A stretch of 64,000 bases of DNA. Source: Phorcus lineatus. Taxonomy: Eukaryota > Mollusca > Gastropoda > Trochida > Trochidae. A program made the translations under genes and the position numbers. Position 1 is the stretch's first letter, and each line of letters starts with the position of its first letter. Positions 1 through 11,504 of this stretch are shown here, piece by piece. Below the pieces are notes generated by a model. The model did no database searches. It worked only from the letters and a program-made list of their open reading frames with translations, and was not told where the DNA came from. Location: assembly GCA_921293015.1 (NCBI GenBank), contig OV121086.1:38191194-38255193 (forward strand). Reading direction: 5' to 3'.

Positions 1-503
1 ACACGTGTGTAGATTCTGGCGCCGCAGTGGAGCATCTGGTCACTTGGTGCTAACTGCACGGGCATCACCTCTATCAATGGGCGAACAATCATTTAATTGT
101 ATTTTTGTTCCATATTTGACACGAAGTAAATATATAAGTTCCATTGTTTCTTGTTTGTTATATCGAGTTCTTCGACCAACATGGGAAGCCTCAAGGATGC
201 GATTGTACAAACAATTGCCAGGGTAAATGTTCCCCGAAGTCTGTAGAGTCATTAATAGCTGTGATTTCTGTTTGAAGACTTATGAATTACCTTGGTTCGT
301 TATGAATTCTCATTCTTGCTGTAGCCAATCAGATACCTCTAAGTATTTTCAACCCCTGTCGTCGTTGAAAGTTCTTGGCTGCAATAATGGCCTGCAGAAG
401 CGAAGGAAGTGATTATCATAGGAGCTTATTTACTAGTACGCTCAAATACCCTTCGAAGCCATGTCTTTATTAAAAACTGAACAAGGTAGTTTATAAGATT
501 ATC
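1..503. other. Unannotated edge sequence
   Basis: No recognisable gene, repeat or domain was seen. Short open frames on both strands overlap each other and show no family motif. It is somewhat richer in G and C than the sequence that follows, but nothing supports a coding call. Confidence 0.5.
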
Positions 504-551
504 AGTAGTAGCAGAAGTAGTAGTAGTGGTAGTAGTAGTGGTAGTAGTAGT
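504..551. repeat. (GTA)n interrupted microsatellite
   Basis: A run of GTA triplets interrupted by GTG and GCA variants. It has the same unit, on the opposite strand, as the large CTA arrays at 13.4 kb and 24.7 kb, so this triplet is a favoured microsatellite in the region. Confidence 0.9.
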
Positions 552-2400
552 ATACCACTACAATTAACATACAAACATGTTATAAAACAATGCGTCGAGT
601 CACAAACTGGCACGAAATGTAGAACGCTGATTGGATGCAATCAAACTTAGTTGTGCAATCAGCGACGCCGTTTCAAAATTCATCGTTCAAATCGCCTAAG
701 TTACTTCCGTAAGCTCTCCAAAAGTTAAACTTAATTCGAATATGCACCTTGCACTGTGAGTCGTCTTTACAGAACACATATGCCTCATTTTGCGACTGCA
801 TCATTGTAAAGGCCTATGTGACAACAAGTATGTTATTCATGCATACGGTGTCTTCATTGGCTGAAATAATGCCAGGTAGTTTAATTTGCAATATTGCGCC
901 GGTAGGGGAACTACCTGAAGCTCGAGAAACCTTCGTATTAAGACAGAGGTTGTATAGGATTTTATGACGGAGCTACCTCTGATAGGAGAGAATGGTTTAT
1001 CTTTGGTCACTCATAGACTTTTCTTCACAAAACTACGTATACATATAGAAGCACAATAACAAGTCGTTAGGTGTGAGATAATGGAACTTCATCTGGCTTT
1101 TACTCATCATATTAAGCTCATACTTTTGGACATGAATTTATTTTCCATCTCGAAGACAAATTTGCCAATTAATGTTAGCGGAGAAATAAAAAAATAAGTA
1201 AGGAACCACATGCTAATTTTCTATACGTAAGACCAAAGAGTTTTAAGAAATGGTTTTATAATATAAGCTCACAAGACCGATGGACTTGGTGGCCTACTCA
1301 AAAGCGGTAAATGGTTTAGATAACCTGATGAAATTTCCCAGGGGCAATTTCATGCAGAGCACTGAAACAGTAAGTCCCGGATCATCGAGGTTGGTTGTCA
1401 GTGTTGTGATATGAAGTATACACTATGGGGCAAATAAACGTGTACTTTTGGCGCATTCAGTTTTAATTGTTACCATTTTAATTCTAATTCAAATCGACTA
1501 ACACAGCACGGTAACGTGAAACACCGTTTCATCAAAGCAACTGAATAATAAACAATAACAACCAATAACTACGATTACGGATTTTTACTTCAAAAGCATA
1601 TGCAAATACATTTATATTCAGACCTTAATTTATACTGAAAATAAGTCTTACCTGTACGAGTGATGTTTTCAATGTAGAAAAATCAAAGAATGTTCAAATC
1701 ATCACTATGTAATAACATCAATTTGCGAGGTGGGTAGTGTGTCATTATCAATATTAATTTGGTGACATTTGGTTTTAACTGGTGTTAGTTTATCAGTTTA
1801 CCCCTTATTCAGATAGTTTTGCCTTCGTCCTCTGTTATCTTAACAATTTTCAGATGTTTTTTGAGACCTGTCTCCCCAAAAACAAGTTAATTTCAGGGTA
1901 TTTTTTTCATCTTAGTCTGAAAACATGATTGCAATGTTGCAATATCCAATCCTTGATCACACTTCACTTAACTTTACATATCAGATTGTCAGTTGTTTGT
2001 TTGATGTTCTCCTCGTGATTCTTTGATACGAACCTCCGCAACGAACTAGTGTCCAATATGTGATTCTTTCACGCCCCCGGGGGACACTGTTCATTCGACA
2101 TGGTGTCGTAAACTCTTTTAAACGTGTGATTGTTAAAGAAGTGACCGTTAGTGTAGTTACTGTATTTAATCTCCAAGAAAAAAACAGAGCTCAAATTGAT
2201 TATTTCCCCCTTAAAATTGATTTACGTAACCGCATTTAAAAACCGTTGTGTTTATTAAACGATTTTTCTTCATTCATGACATTAAGGGGACATTGCTTGG
2301 TTGACAAATTGATATTGAAGTTGTGCTTTCTGGACATGACCAGATTTCTTCTTAGCCTCGTCTTTCTTCTACTTCTTTTTAATCCAGCCTATCCACAGAA
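552..2400. other. Non-coding stretch, nothing recognised
   Basis: AT-rich sequence without recognisable genes or clear repeats. One small GC-rich palindrome (CCCCCGGGGG) lies near 2075. A short open frame at 2246-2464 runs into the start of block X and shows no family signature. Confidence 0.5.
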
Positions 2401-3110
2401 GATTCTCAGCTATTCAATTAGAACTGCTCCACTTCAAACCAGTTTAACGAGAGTGTCTCTTTGAATGAAAAACATTAAGGTTAAGACAGATATAATCTAT
2501 TTATGGTCATCTATTTGGTCACGTAACTCCTATGCAAACTCGTTGAATGACAATGAATAGGTCGTAGACCCGGGGCTTGCTTAAATTGAATGTTGACCAA
2601 TCATGGCATGGGAAAAATTGCAGCTCTGAGTCAGTGTTCTGTTATCCTGATATCCCTTTCCTTTAAAGACTTGTAGTCATTATTAATGCCTCGATGCCAA
2701 AGAGAATGTGGCGTTTGTTCCTAAAAGTAAAAAAGCTATCTCTTCAAGTCATTTGAATGTTGAGTAATGATGACATTAAAGGGGTTGCAACCTTTTGATA
2801 CTCTACTCTTTTATTAGCCTCTATTTCAATTACTTGGGCGATTTGAAGATTATATTACTTTTTATTCCATATTAATTTCCTCCAATGTTATTAATGAAAA
2901 TTTTAATCTCCCTTTTTGTGTTACAAGACTTTCCAAAAGTATATGTTCGTGAGGAACAAAGACCAAAATAATTATCCTGCTGAGAGACAAGTTGTTTGTC
3001 AATACCCTATGGCCTTGGTAAGCAATATTCTTGAATTCGATTAACATTCCTGTTTTTGCAAGGTTGTTTCTGAAAGCATTCAACCTCTTAACGGTAAGAA
3101 CATACCTTTG
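2401..3110 (+). repeat. Block X, copy 1 (diverged segmental duplicate)
   Basis: This block aligns by eye over most of its length with 9072-10160 and 15660-16320. Shared landmarks in the same order are TTGAATGTTGACCAATCATG, a GTGGCGTTT core, GAATGTTGAGTAA with GATGACATTAAAG, AAGTAATTA-like TCC TCTGAG and ACAAGTTGTTTGTCAAT. The copy ends at CTTAACG followed by GTAAGAAC (GT at 3094), a good 5' splice-donor consensus that is also present in copy 3. No long reading frame is shared by the copies, so if the block was ever exonic it was probably untranslated. The strand is given by the donor and is an inference. Confidence 0.75.
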
Positions 3111-4440
3111 TCATCTGCATACACCAAGAGCCATGCTAATTTGTAACATTGGAAATTACTCTATTTTCTGCATGATTTTTTAAATAAAAAGCAAGTATAA
3201 CAAGTGCTTACTGCCAAAAATATGCCGGTTTAAAGGTGCTGATACGATTTCATTTAATTGTGATACCCAACTAAACTTCTACAACGTAATGGGGAAATCA
3301 TATGACATTAAATCTCTTAACTATTGTATAATAACAGATACAGTACTTCATCGGGCAAACAGTTACTTAATAGCGTTGGTAGCAACCAAGAAAATTTTCA
3401 AAGCAAGAAATCAACAAATTTGCAAATCAACGCAATGTAACTACTTATATACCAAGACACATAACAGACAACATTGAATGGTTTCCATTTAATCAACATG
3501 ACCACTGACTCTTGAACTTACACCTAAAATAAAAGTGCTGCTTTGATTTCGAATTTAAAGCATTACTTACGTAAGCCATCGATTTGATCCTTGTAAGTCT
3601 TAATTCATTGAATAACTTTGTAGATGTAAATTAAATGTTTTGCAATATTGACACACCTATGAATGCTAAAGGTGATATTTGTTTTGACCAGTGTGAATTT
3701 GGGTGAAAATAAACATTGTATATTTGATAACTCGATAAATGATAAAGATGATAAGATGTTATGCGGCCATGCTATGATAATGACAAGAAACTAAGCCATA
3801 AAAAGAGAAATTTTGAGGTATTTAGGAATCGTTTTTTGTTACGAGTATGTTGATTTTATAAGTTGCGTTAAAATATGAGAGAGTGAGTGTATTCCTGTAT
3901 TGAAGGGCGCATGGCCCAGAGTACAATATTTGATACATATACATTCAATGTTGATACATTTCACATTAATAAATATGCATTAAAACAGGTGTGCGAAGCA
4001 AATTATTTGTACATATTCCTTTCAAATATATTGCAAGTGACCTCAAAGTACTTTTAGTTTTCGTTAAAATACTAATGACTTTCACTGAAATAAATCAGAT
4101 GACGGTATCAATCGTTTATTCTATAATGAATTACTGTAATAACCATCTATCGTTTTTGGTTAGACAGGGCATGAATTACACTAAATACCATTCTGTATTT
4201 TCCAAACTGGAAGGTTTCGTACAAGGAATTAACACATCACAAGTATGATTACGATGTAAAAATATCTTAATTATTTCTTAATTATTATTAGAGTCATGTG
4301 TGATAGAATATCAAAGTTTATATATTCAGTAAAATGAACTTCTGTATCATCCTCTTGTCCAAGCAATTTTAATGTTAATTACATTTCATGCCTTTAACAA
4401 AATTCTACAAAAGACTAACATGGATAATGCTAAAGACGTT
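3111..4440. other. Non-coding stretch, nothing recognised
   Basis: AT-rich sequence without motif-bearing ORFs. An 85-codon open frame at 3991-4248 has no recognisable domain and is within the length expected by chance at this base composition. Confidence 0.5.
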
Positions 4441-4850
4441 TAATGAAAAAGTAAAGCCAGGGTGAGAAGCAAAGGTTTCGTCCAACCGGTAGGTATCCCC
4501 ATTCGCTTTAAAGAGCCACTCCCTGAGTTGTTGGAGTCATAAAACTTAATCAATGTCGTCATTTGATCGCGAAATATCGACTGTTACCAAAAAGACACAT
4601 TTTAAAGCTTATTGTTTTCTTACAGTTACAATTTGAAGGTAGAACATCGCAATCATTATCGAAAACCGGACAGTGGTGCGCGTCAAATAGTCAAACGTAA
4701 TTTTGGAGACTTATCTAAAACAGCCAGAAGGGCAGTTAGGAGTTGATAGTGTTTGTTATATAACTAGTATCCATGTATATTGGACGTAATGTCTACACCT
4801 CTGTGCATTTATAAAGCTGTTTTTTGGTTTTCATGGAAAACCATTGTTTA
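4441..4850. repeat. Block W, copy 1 (paired with 35.22-35.69 kb)
   Basis: Collinear with 35220-35690. Matching landmarks include GTCATTTGATC, GAAAACCGGACAGTG against GAAAACAGGACAATG, AGTCAAACGTA against AGTCAAGCGTA, and AGTTGATAGTGT. The two copies lie about 31 kb apart in the same orientation and are strongly diverged. No coding frame is conserved between them. Confidence 0.65.
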
Positions 4851-4854
4851 TCAT

Positions 4855-4945
4855 ATACTGTAAAATCATTTATTTTCGAGGGGTGTTATTTTCGCGCAAA
4901 CATAAAAAATGACTGATTCGCGGGGATTAATTTTCGCGCATATCG
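4855..4945. repeat. TTCGCG-type dispersed repeat
   Basis: It begins ACTGTAAAATCATTTATTTT and contains TTCGAGGGG, TTTTCGCGC and a second CGCGGGGATTAATTTTCGCG unit. From general knowledge, this pattern is a very common dispersed non-autonomous element end in molluscan genomes. Only one partial copy was noticed here. Confidence 0.6.
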
Positions 4946-5590
4946 ACTAAGCAATATAATTAATTTAGTGAGAAAAACTACATGCACCGTGCAGAAAAGA
5001 AACTAGTAGTAATTTACAATGAAAACAATAATATTTATTCAAAAAGTCAACGATCACAATTTTATTTATTGTCATTAAAAGTCTTCAAGTTTTGAAGTGG
5101 TAACGATACCTGTCGCCAAGCTTTCCCGGAAGTAAACATTCGGAACGATTTTGTTTGATCTTTAACTCCCAACAATAGTGTTTGAATGATGTGAATCCTC
5201 GAGATCTCGTTCAAAGAAATATCATATCGAACCGAAAATATATTTGAACCGAAGGTCCTGTACCGCAATACGCACCGAATCGAAGCTCAAGCGTACTGCA
5301 ATCAAAACATCAGGACACGCATATTGGCGATCAAGAGTGGATTCCGCAGTCAATGTCTAAAATCAGTCAATCTGTAGATCGACTGAAATTTTTAGTCAAT
5401 CTGTAGATTGCCTGATTCACTCAGGCAATGTATAGATTGACTGAAAAAAGCAGTCAATGTACAGATTGACTGAACATTTAGGCTGATTTTCAGACAGATT
5501 GACTGAAAAGAATTATGCTCATTAATTGGTAAAAAAACCAAAAACAGTAACGTAAATGCTCATAGTTTTATTGACATATCATGGATTATT

Positions 5591-5785
5591 TCAATGTTTG
5601 TTTGGACATGTGATGCTGGAGTGACACCTGCTCTTGCACTTTACACCGGACTTGAAACATTTACATCTGCTGGTCTGACATTGTTTGCCATTTGCTGCAC
5701 AGTTGCATTTAGCATATCCCTGGCCACCACATCGGGACTCACTCTGTACTGCATGACGTAGGCCAACGTCAACATCCCTTGACAT
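5591..5785 (-). pseudogene. Relict Cys-rich (CXC/TSO1-like) C-terminal domain of a transposon protein
   Basis: The 64-codon frame ends in a dense cysteine block: C27-x-C29-x6-C36-x4-C41-x-C43-x6-C50-x3-C54-H55-x4-C60, with the core RCKCFKSGVKC. This resembles the tesmin/TSO1-type CXC zinc-binding motif. From general knowledge, closely similar Cys-rich tails sit at the C-terminus of integrase-like or Ginger-type cut-and-paste transposon proteins in molluscs. The stop codon lies about 85 bases from the end of the left TIR, as expected for the end of a transposase gene. The first 15 to 18 codons do not look like the domain and probably come from a different frame across a deletion junction. No catalytic core remains, so it cannot be a working transposase. 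Family assignment is moderate; the domain itself is clear. Confidence 0.7.
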
Positions 5786-5865
5786 GTCCTCGACTTGTCA
5801 TGTTTGTTAGCTTCTCTCTTCTTTAAAAGTTCCTCACGAAAGGAATTTTCCATCGACTTGTCCAT
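5786..5865 (-). pseudogene. Possible N-terminal remnant of the same transposon gene
   Basis: An ATG at 5865, close to the right TIR, opens a hydrophilic, Lys/Glu-rich frame (start MDKSMENSFREELLKKREAN). The frame runs out of register with the Cys-rich piece downstream. Position and charge fit the first exon of the lost transposase, joined to the C-terminal piece by an internal deletion near 5780-5790. No known domain is recognised in this short piece, so the assignment rests on its place in the element. Confidence 0.4.
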
Positions 5866-6636
5866 TGCAAGAGTTGAAAGAGCAATGCATTATTCTTGCT
5901 ATTGACTTTCTTTTATAGATCTATGACAATAATGTTTCGATAGACTATAAGTATGATCTTTCTCTGTTCTTTTGATCATTGCTTGCCTGCGTGATTAAAT
6001 AAACTATCAAATTATCGTTTGAACTGGCTGCCAATCTGTTGTTCAGTCAATCTGTCTGAAAATCAGCCTAAATGTTCAGTCAATCTGTACATTGACTGCT
6101 TTTTTCAGTCAATCTATACATTGCCTGAGTGAATCAGGCAATCTACAGATTGACTAAAAATTTCAGTCGATCTACAGATTGACTGATTTTAGACATTGAC
6201 TGTAACATATACATGTATTGTTTTGGACATGAAAAGTTAAAATACATTTACATTTAGGTTCGTATCAAAGGTAACTAATATGTTGTGAAAATCACGGAGT
6301 GAAAATATTTTCTCATTCATCTGAAAAGCATTTGTTTAACTCCTTTAGCAGAAAAAGTCAACATGATTTTAGCAGAGAGGCATGTTGTGTTAGACTGTTT
6401 CAATAGTGATTTCAAAATAAGTTTGTCTTAAAGAACATAGTATTTCTTGTGATATCTTGTGAGGGTGATTGGTTAACAGAAGATATCGATGTGGGCTATC
6501 CAATGGTATAAAGAAAATCATATGAAGATGATGACGTCAAAAACCGGTTTCCTCACTGCAGTTTAAGTCATACAAAAAGAATTATAAAAGGATATATTTT
6601 TCCATTTAGAATTGAATATAAGTGTGCCTGTCGAAA

Positions 6637-6960
6637 CACGGTGCATAAACATTTAACAAACATTGCTATATGGATATGCAAGTCACTCACAAACAATTGA
6701 AGAAGCGCATCAAATTATGTATTGAACGAACTTTGAAAATTTGCATTAGTTTTATACTTCCTCGAGAGCTTAGGATGAAAATGAATGATACTGAACACGG
6801 TAATATCATCGCTCTCATTGAACTTGATTATGAGTGCAATAACAAAATCCAATATTATGAAGAATAAAACCAATAGATAAAGAATATACAACGGTGACAC
6901 ATGACATATAGCCAAAAATAGGAGTAATGTCTTTGAATATATAATACTGTATACTTTTGA
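6637..6960. repeat. 324-bp tandem duplication, unit 1
   Basis: This unit begins CACGGTGCATAAACATTTAA and is repeated head to tail by the next 324 bases with only scattered substitutions. Each unit carries a 65-codon frame (6670-6867 here) starting MDMQVTHKQLKKRIKL and ending in the same place. The frame has no recognised domain. Confidence 0.95.
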
Positions 6961-7284
6961 CACGGTGCATAAACATTTAACAAACATTGCTATATGGATA
7001 TGCAAGTCACTCACAAACAATTGAAGAAGCGCATCAAATTATGTATTGAACGAACTTTAAAAATTTGCTTTGGTTTTATATTTCCTCGAGAGCTTAGGAT
7101 GAAAAAGAATGATACTGAACATGGTAATATCATCGCCCTCATTGAACTTGATTATGAGTGCAATAACAAAATCCAATATTATGAAGAATAAAACCAATAG
7201 ATAAAGAATATATAACGGTGACACATGACACATAGCCAACAATAGGAGTAATGTCTTTGAATATATAATACTGTATACTTTTGT
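6961..7284. repeat. 324-bp tandem duplication, unit 2
   Basis: Second copy, starting with the same CACGGTGCATAAAC. Within the shared 65-codon frame (6994-7191) I count seven base differences from unit 1, of which three are silent and four change an amino acid, with no indel. That is too few to show selection either way. Confidence 0.95.
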
Positions 7285-7347
7285 GAACTCTTTTTCAAAT
7301 ATATATATATATCAAAAAAGGAGAATAGGTTTCTCACGTGAAACTGT

Positions 7348-7411
7348 CGAAACACTGTTCACAAACATTTAACAAACATTGCTATATGAATATGCAAGTC
7401 ACTCACAAACA
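7348..7411. repeat. Partial third copy of the 324-bp unit
   Basis: CGAAACACTGTTCACAAACA followed by ATTTAACAAACATTGC and ATGCAAGTCACTCACAAAC matches the first 60 or so bases of the 324-bp unit. It breaks off exactly where an AT-rich run and the palindromic MITE begin, suggesting that insertion truncated it. Confidence 0.8.
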
Positions 7412-7428
7412 TATATATCTATATATAT

Positions 7429-7580
7429 AGGTTAAATATAACACACTTCCCATAGTCGTTTGTAGAATCATTTTAACCCGATACTAGTGTTTCGTCAATA
7501 GTATTGACTCATCAGGGATGAAACGATATCTCATTACTACTTACTTCTGCAAACAACTATGTGAAGTTATATTTAATCTA
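7429..7580. mobile_element. Palindromic fold-back MITE
   Basis: The left arm 7429-7467 (AGGTTAAATATAACACACTT...) pairs imperfectly with the right arm 7545-7580 (...GTGAAGTTATATTTAATCT). An inner pair, GATACTAGTGTTTCGTC against GATGAAACGATATC, extends the palindrome towards its centre. It is flanked by TATATA runs, and TA is a common target for such elements. It has no coding capacity. Confidence 0.7.
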
Positions 7581-8029
7581 TATAAGACCTTGCGTTTGAA
7601 CCAATATATATACACACACAAGATGATTCAACATTGAGTTATGGTAGAGTAACGGTAAAGTCAAAATGCAATTTAGCTAATGCTTACCTTTTTCAAATAC
7701 AAAAAGACAAAAAAGGTGATAAACTCAACGAAGAATGCGTCTGTCGTAAGTATCGGCGCTGCAATTACTAGATTTCCGGTATATCGCATTCGCGATGGAG
7801 TGCATTATTATGATTAGTTGCCGTTCGGTCTGAAACGGCGTACGCCAATAAGCAGCGTAACCCTAACTGTAAAACGGGCTTAAACATGAAAATCTTTGCA
7901 GACATGACAGGAAAGATTAATATAAGGGATCTGAATTTTGCTCGCGAAGAATAATTTCATTTTAGTTACCTTACATAAGTGATTCTATGACTTTAACTTT
8001 TAGCAATCAAACTGTCTTTGCAACAAGTT

Positions 8030-8480
8030 CATACGCAGATTCAAGGGCAATATCTCGATCAAAAATCAGTTCAATCAACACCTTCAATTCGTATCCCCTT
8101 TAAACATCTTGTAATTGCAAAAACTGATTTTCAAAGAAAAGAACTCTGTACAAATAAATCGATAATCAGAATCGACTTTCAAACTTGATTAAGAAGTTGT
8201 TCGCAAAATGTAGTCAGTTATTCAAGGGCCACTCTGTCGAACTGGGTCAAAAGCATGTTTAGGTGTATAGCCAACATTTCATTCATCTAAAGAAAACTTG
8301 TCCCATTTGGAACATCAATGTAATCAATCATTCAAGGGTTATAATTCCGTAAAGATATATTATTTCAAGATCAGCTTTGCAACTCGGCCAAAAGCATCAT
8401 TTTGTATAATGTATTATAGACGTAATAGTTTCCTAAAAAACTCAAGCCATTGAAGCATATCTATACCAAGTTCAATCAAA
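8030..8480. repeat. Degenerate molluscan-type dispersed repeat (TCAAGGG units)
   Basis: Three units open with TTCAAGGGCAATATCTCG, TTCAAGGGCCACTCTGTCGA and TTCAAGGGTTATAATTCCGT. The last two are followed by GGTCAAAAGCAT and GGCCAAAAGCAT. From general knowledge, this resembles the widespread AAGGGCAATAACTC-type repeats of gastropods and bivalves. The units are heavily decayed. Confidence 0.5.
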
Positions 8481-9071
8481 CATTCAAACATTGTTCTTCA
8501 TATTTCAGATGTTGGTTGGAAACATGTCGACGTCCTTTCGAAAACAAACTAAATTCCAATTATCTTCATTTATATCGCAGGACTGCCATAGAACTCCCGA
8601 TTCCAACGAGTGTCCCATAGATTATTCTGTTTTATATACACTAAAGGAGACAACTATGTTTGCAAAGATAGATACAAAGACAAAGAGAGAAATGATTTAA
8701 CAGGGCACCGGGTCATCAAACAACCCCGATTTCCCAAAAATTTAGATGCCCGCCTGATGTATACGCCTTCATAGTTACGCAGTATAAATTGTATCAGACC
8801 TATACAGTGCAACTATGAAGGCGTTCAAATGATGATATAGCTATGATGTAGCTTCATAAACAGAAAAACAGCTATTTACGTTGCAAAAGGTAAAGGGAGT
8901 GACTAATATCACCTTCAAGAAAAAGGAGGACAGAGCTTACGAGAAAACCTTAGAAACATTAGAAAAAATTAATGTCAAAATTGCTGCTCTCTGGACACAC
9001 TCATATATCTTATTTTCAGCTTTCCTATATCCATCTATTAAATCCAGGTCAACCAACTCTAATACATGGAA

Positions 9072-10160
9072 TTTACTCAGCTATTTGCTTAGAACTGCTT
9101 AACTTCAAATCTTGTTGAGGAGAGCGTCGCTTTGAATAAAACAGATTAAGGTTAAGGTAGATACGATCTATTTACAGATATTAGTTTAGTCACGTAACTC
9201 TTAAGCTAACTAGTAGAACGACAAAGGAAGTAAAGGCTATGACCTGGGGTTTTTATAGATTGAATGTTGACCAATCATGGCATGAAAAAGATTGCAACCC
9301 TGAGTCCATTTTCTCTTATCCTGATGTCTCTTTCCTTAAATGACTTTTAGTCATTACAAATGCCTTGATCCTAAAAGGATTGTGGCGTTTCTCCTTAAAT
9401 AAGATAGGCGTTCTCTTCAAGTCATTTGAATGTTGAGTAACGATGACATTAAGGTTTGCAACGTTTTGATTATCTGCTCTTTTATTAGTCTGTATTTCAA
9501 TTACTTGGATGCTTTAAAGATCAAACTACCTTCAAGTTGAGATCACTTTGCCTCTATTGTATAACTCGACAATTTTAATCTTGCTTTTTGTGTTCACAAC
9601 TTTACCAGCACATCTGTTGTTAAGGAAAAAGCCGAATTTATTAACATTCCTAGAAGAAATGTGTTCATCTTTGACGAAAGGCCATGGTTAGCAGTTACCT
9701 AGGGTACTTTATGCATGCACTTGATATCCAAACCGAAAGTACGTAAATGTAGATTTCCGTTTGATAATTCTTGCCATGTATAAATAATCATTGGTGGTAC
9801 GACACATATAAAGAATTAAGACTGCGAAATTTCAAAGGGATATATAGAGCTATTACAAAGAGCAGATACATTTGATGGTATCCACGTGATCAGATGATAC
9901 TGTTTTAGACCTGTACCTCAAATTTCAATAAGGGTTTAATTCCCGACTCCCGACACATCGATATCAAGCTTCCAAATACCATTAATCTCTTTCATAGTTT
10001 TCAAGTGCGTTCTTAACCTTACAAAAAGAGTTCATTCGCAACAAAGACCGAAGTAATTATCCTTCTGAGGCACAAGTTGTTTGTAAACGACTGGAGGCCA
10101 CAGTGATCAATACACTTTAATTTAATTATCAATTACTTTGTTTGGAGTTTAATTGCTAAA
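9072..10160 (+). repeat. Block X, copy 2
   Basis: This copy aligns with copy 1 from ACTCAGCTATTTGCTTAGAACTGC through GAATGTTGACCAATCATGGCATG to about 9600. It is then interrupted by roughly 400 unrelated bases and resumes at about 10010 (ACAAAGACCGAAGTAATTATCC, GGCACAAGTTGTTTGT). The donor-like end seen in copies 1 and 3 is not preserved. It lies 6.67 kb from copy 1. Confidence 0.75.
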
Positions 10161-11145
10161 TGCTGTCAATGAATGAACACAGAGTATGTAAAAGCACTAT
10201 TGCGATTACAAATTAATAAGAAAATTATAAATGGATCTTCAATTATGAGATAAATAATGATGTGTGAAGGTAGTATAATGGTATCAACTTCGCAAAGGTT
10301 AAGAAAATTAATTTCATGCATGAATGACTGTGAAGTGTTAATGACCTCAAGTATAGAATGAATGCATTTTTGTGTGACTATTCTATTGTATGAATTGCTC
10401 TATTTGATCTTATTTGTTTCTCAATAACTATGATTGTAGCTTTGACATAATTTATATTAGATTGCAAATACATATACAGAGGAAGGGGACAGCGGAGTAC
10501 AACGAACCCTCTGCTCAAGTGATAAAGACATGACGTGCGACTGTAACAGAAACGATTTGATCATACAATTACTCAAATTACATATCACTTTAAAAAAACA
10601 TCGTAGAATGAAATATGTTAAAACGAATTCGGAATTCTGGGAAAACCAAATTTCGTTGTTCCTCTTTTTTTTATCATCATATACAAAAAAAATTGATAAC
10701 TGGATAAGTGATATTGCTAGAATTGATTACTTGATAATTCATTTGATGTGGAAAGAAAGAAACAGTTAAGTGAATGTTCACTCGACTTTAAACGCCTAGA
10801 ACATGTTCATAAAATTATGAACGATTCTGGAAGGGTTAATGCTGAATGAACCAATTGAAATCAGATAGCATGGCCATACTCTTGAACTGACACTCGGGGA
10901 TAAGTACTCTTTAAAGTATGAAACTATTGCATAATTTATGACATATATTACCAAATATATATTCTGATTGGCTGAGACATAAATAAAATGTTTACTTTTC
11001 TCTTTATGCTATAAAAAGGGGATGCAACAAGAAATTACGCTGTTTAAACAACGTTACCGTGTATATACGACAGTAATTTTTACAAAAATATTTTGAAAAT
11101 AAATAATTTGACTGCAATATTGTAAAAAACATGTAGCATAGCTCT
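10161..11145. other. Non-coding stretch with one weak ORF
   Basis: AT-rich. A 79-codon frame at 10530-10769 is rich in Ile, Lys and aromatic residues and has no domain that I recognise. Its composition follows the AT-rich DNA and its length is within chance expectation. Nothing else was seen. Confidence 0.4.
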
Positions 11146-11149
11146 TTCA

Positions 11150-11500
11150 TAAAGTTCAGAATTGGACCAAACACTTTGCGTCTGTAACACTAACCTGGTA
11201 AGGATTGTTTTATCTAAAAGCAATTAAATGAAGTAAATTCTAAGTCAGAATTTCCAACCCATTTTAACAAATGCCACAACAATAAAAACGTATGTCGCTT
11301 CAATAGGAAACTAAGTGTAAAGGCAAAGGGTAATAAAGACAGTGTGTGACCAATTTGTACAGTCGAGACGCTAAAATGATCCCTTGAGATATTGCCTTGT
11401 TTACTGACGTTTTCACGCTCGAACGACACATAGTGTGACTAAAGGTGAGTGTAAAAATAACCAGTATACTTGTCAACGCTGGTTTTGATGCCTTTCAACT
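11150..11500 (+). repeat. Block Y, copy 1, with conserved donor-like site
   Basis: Pairs with 18930-19300. Shared landmarks are TTTGCGTCTGTAACAC, AAAGGGTAATAAAGACAGTG, TTGTACAGTCGAGAC, TTACTGACGTTTTC, CATAGTGTGACTAAAG|GTGAGTGTAAA and AACGCTGGTTTTGATG. The AAAG|GTGAGT donor consensus (GT at 11445) is the best conserved point. The copies share no long reading frame. Confidence 0.75.
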
Positions 11501-11504
11501 AATT

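Larger units (their letters stand above)
5347..6202 (-). mobile_element. Non-autonomous DNA transposon with 161-bp TIRs
   Basis: The terminal inverted repeats at 5347-5507 and 6042-6202 are identical or nearly so over 161 bases. Both start with CAGTCAATGTCTAAAATCAG, and each arm carries several internal AGTCAATCTGTA-type subrepeats. The 530-bp interior holds two relict coding pieces on the minus strand: an N-terminal-like piece with its ATG near the right TIR, and a Cys-rich C-terminal-like piece ending near the left TIR. This is the layout expected when an autonomous element loses its middle. The flanks (ATTCCG on the left, TAACAT on the right) show no target-site duplication. The almost undiverged arms suggest recent activity or arm homogenisation. 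Confidence 0.85.

Noticed and set aside
6715-7242. Hydrophobic minus-strand frames across the 324-bp units
   Set aside because: They are antisense to the equally open plus-strand frames, with AT-driven composition and no membrane-protein family resemblance.
6637-7411. CRISPR-like or satellite array
   Set aside because: Only two full 324-bp units and a fragment, with no spacer-repeat structure.
10530-10769. 79-codon frame as a gene
   Set aside because: Composition is AT-driven, no domain, and length within chance expectation.
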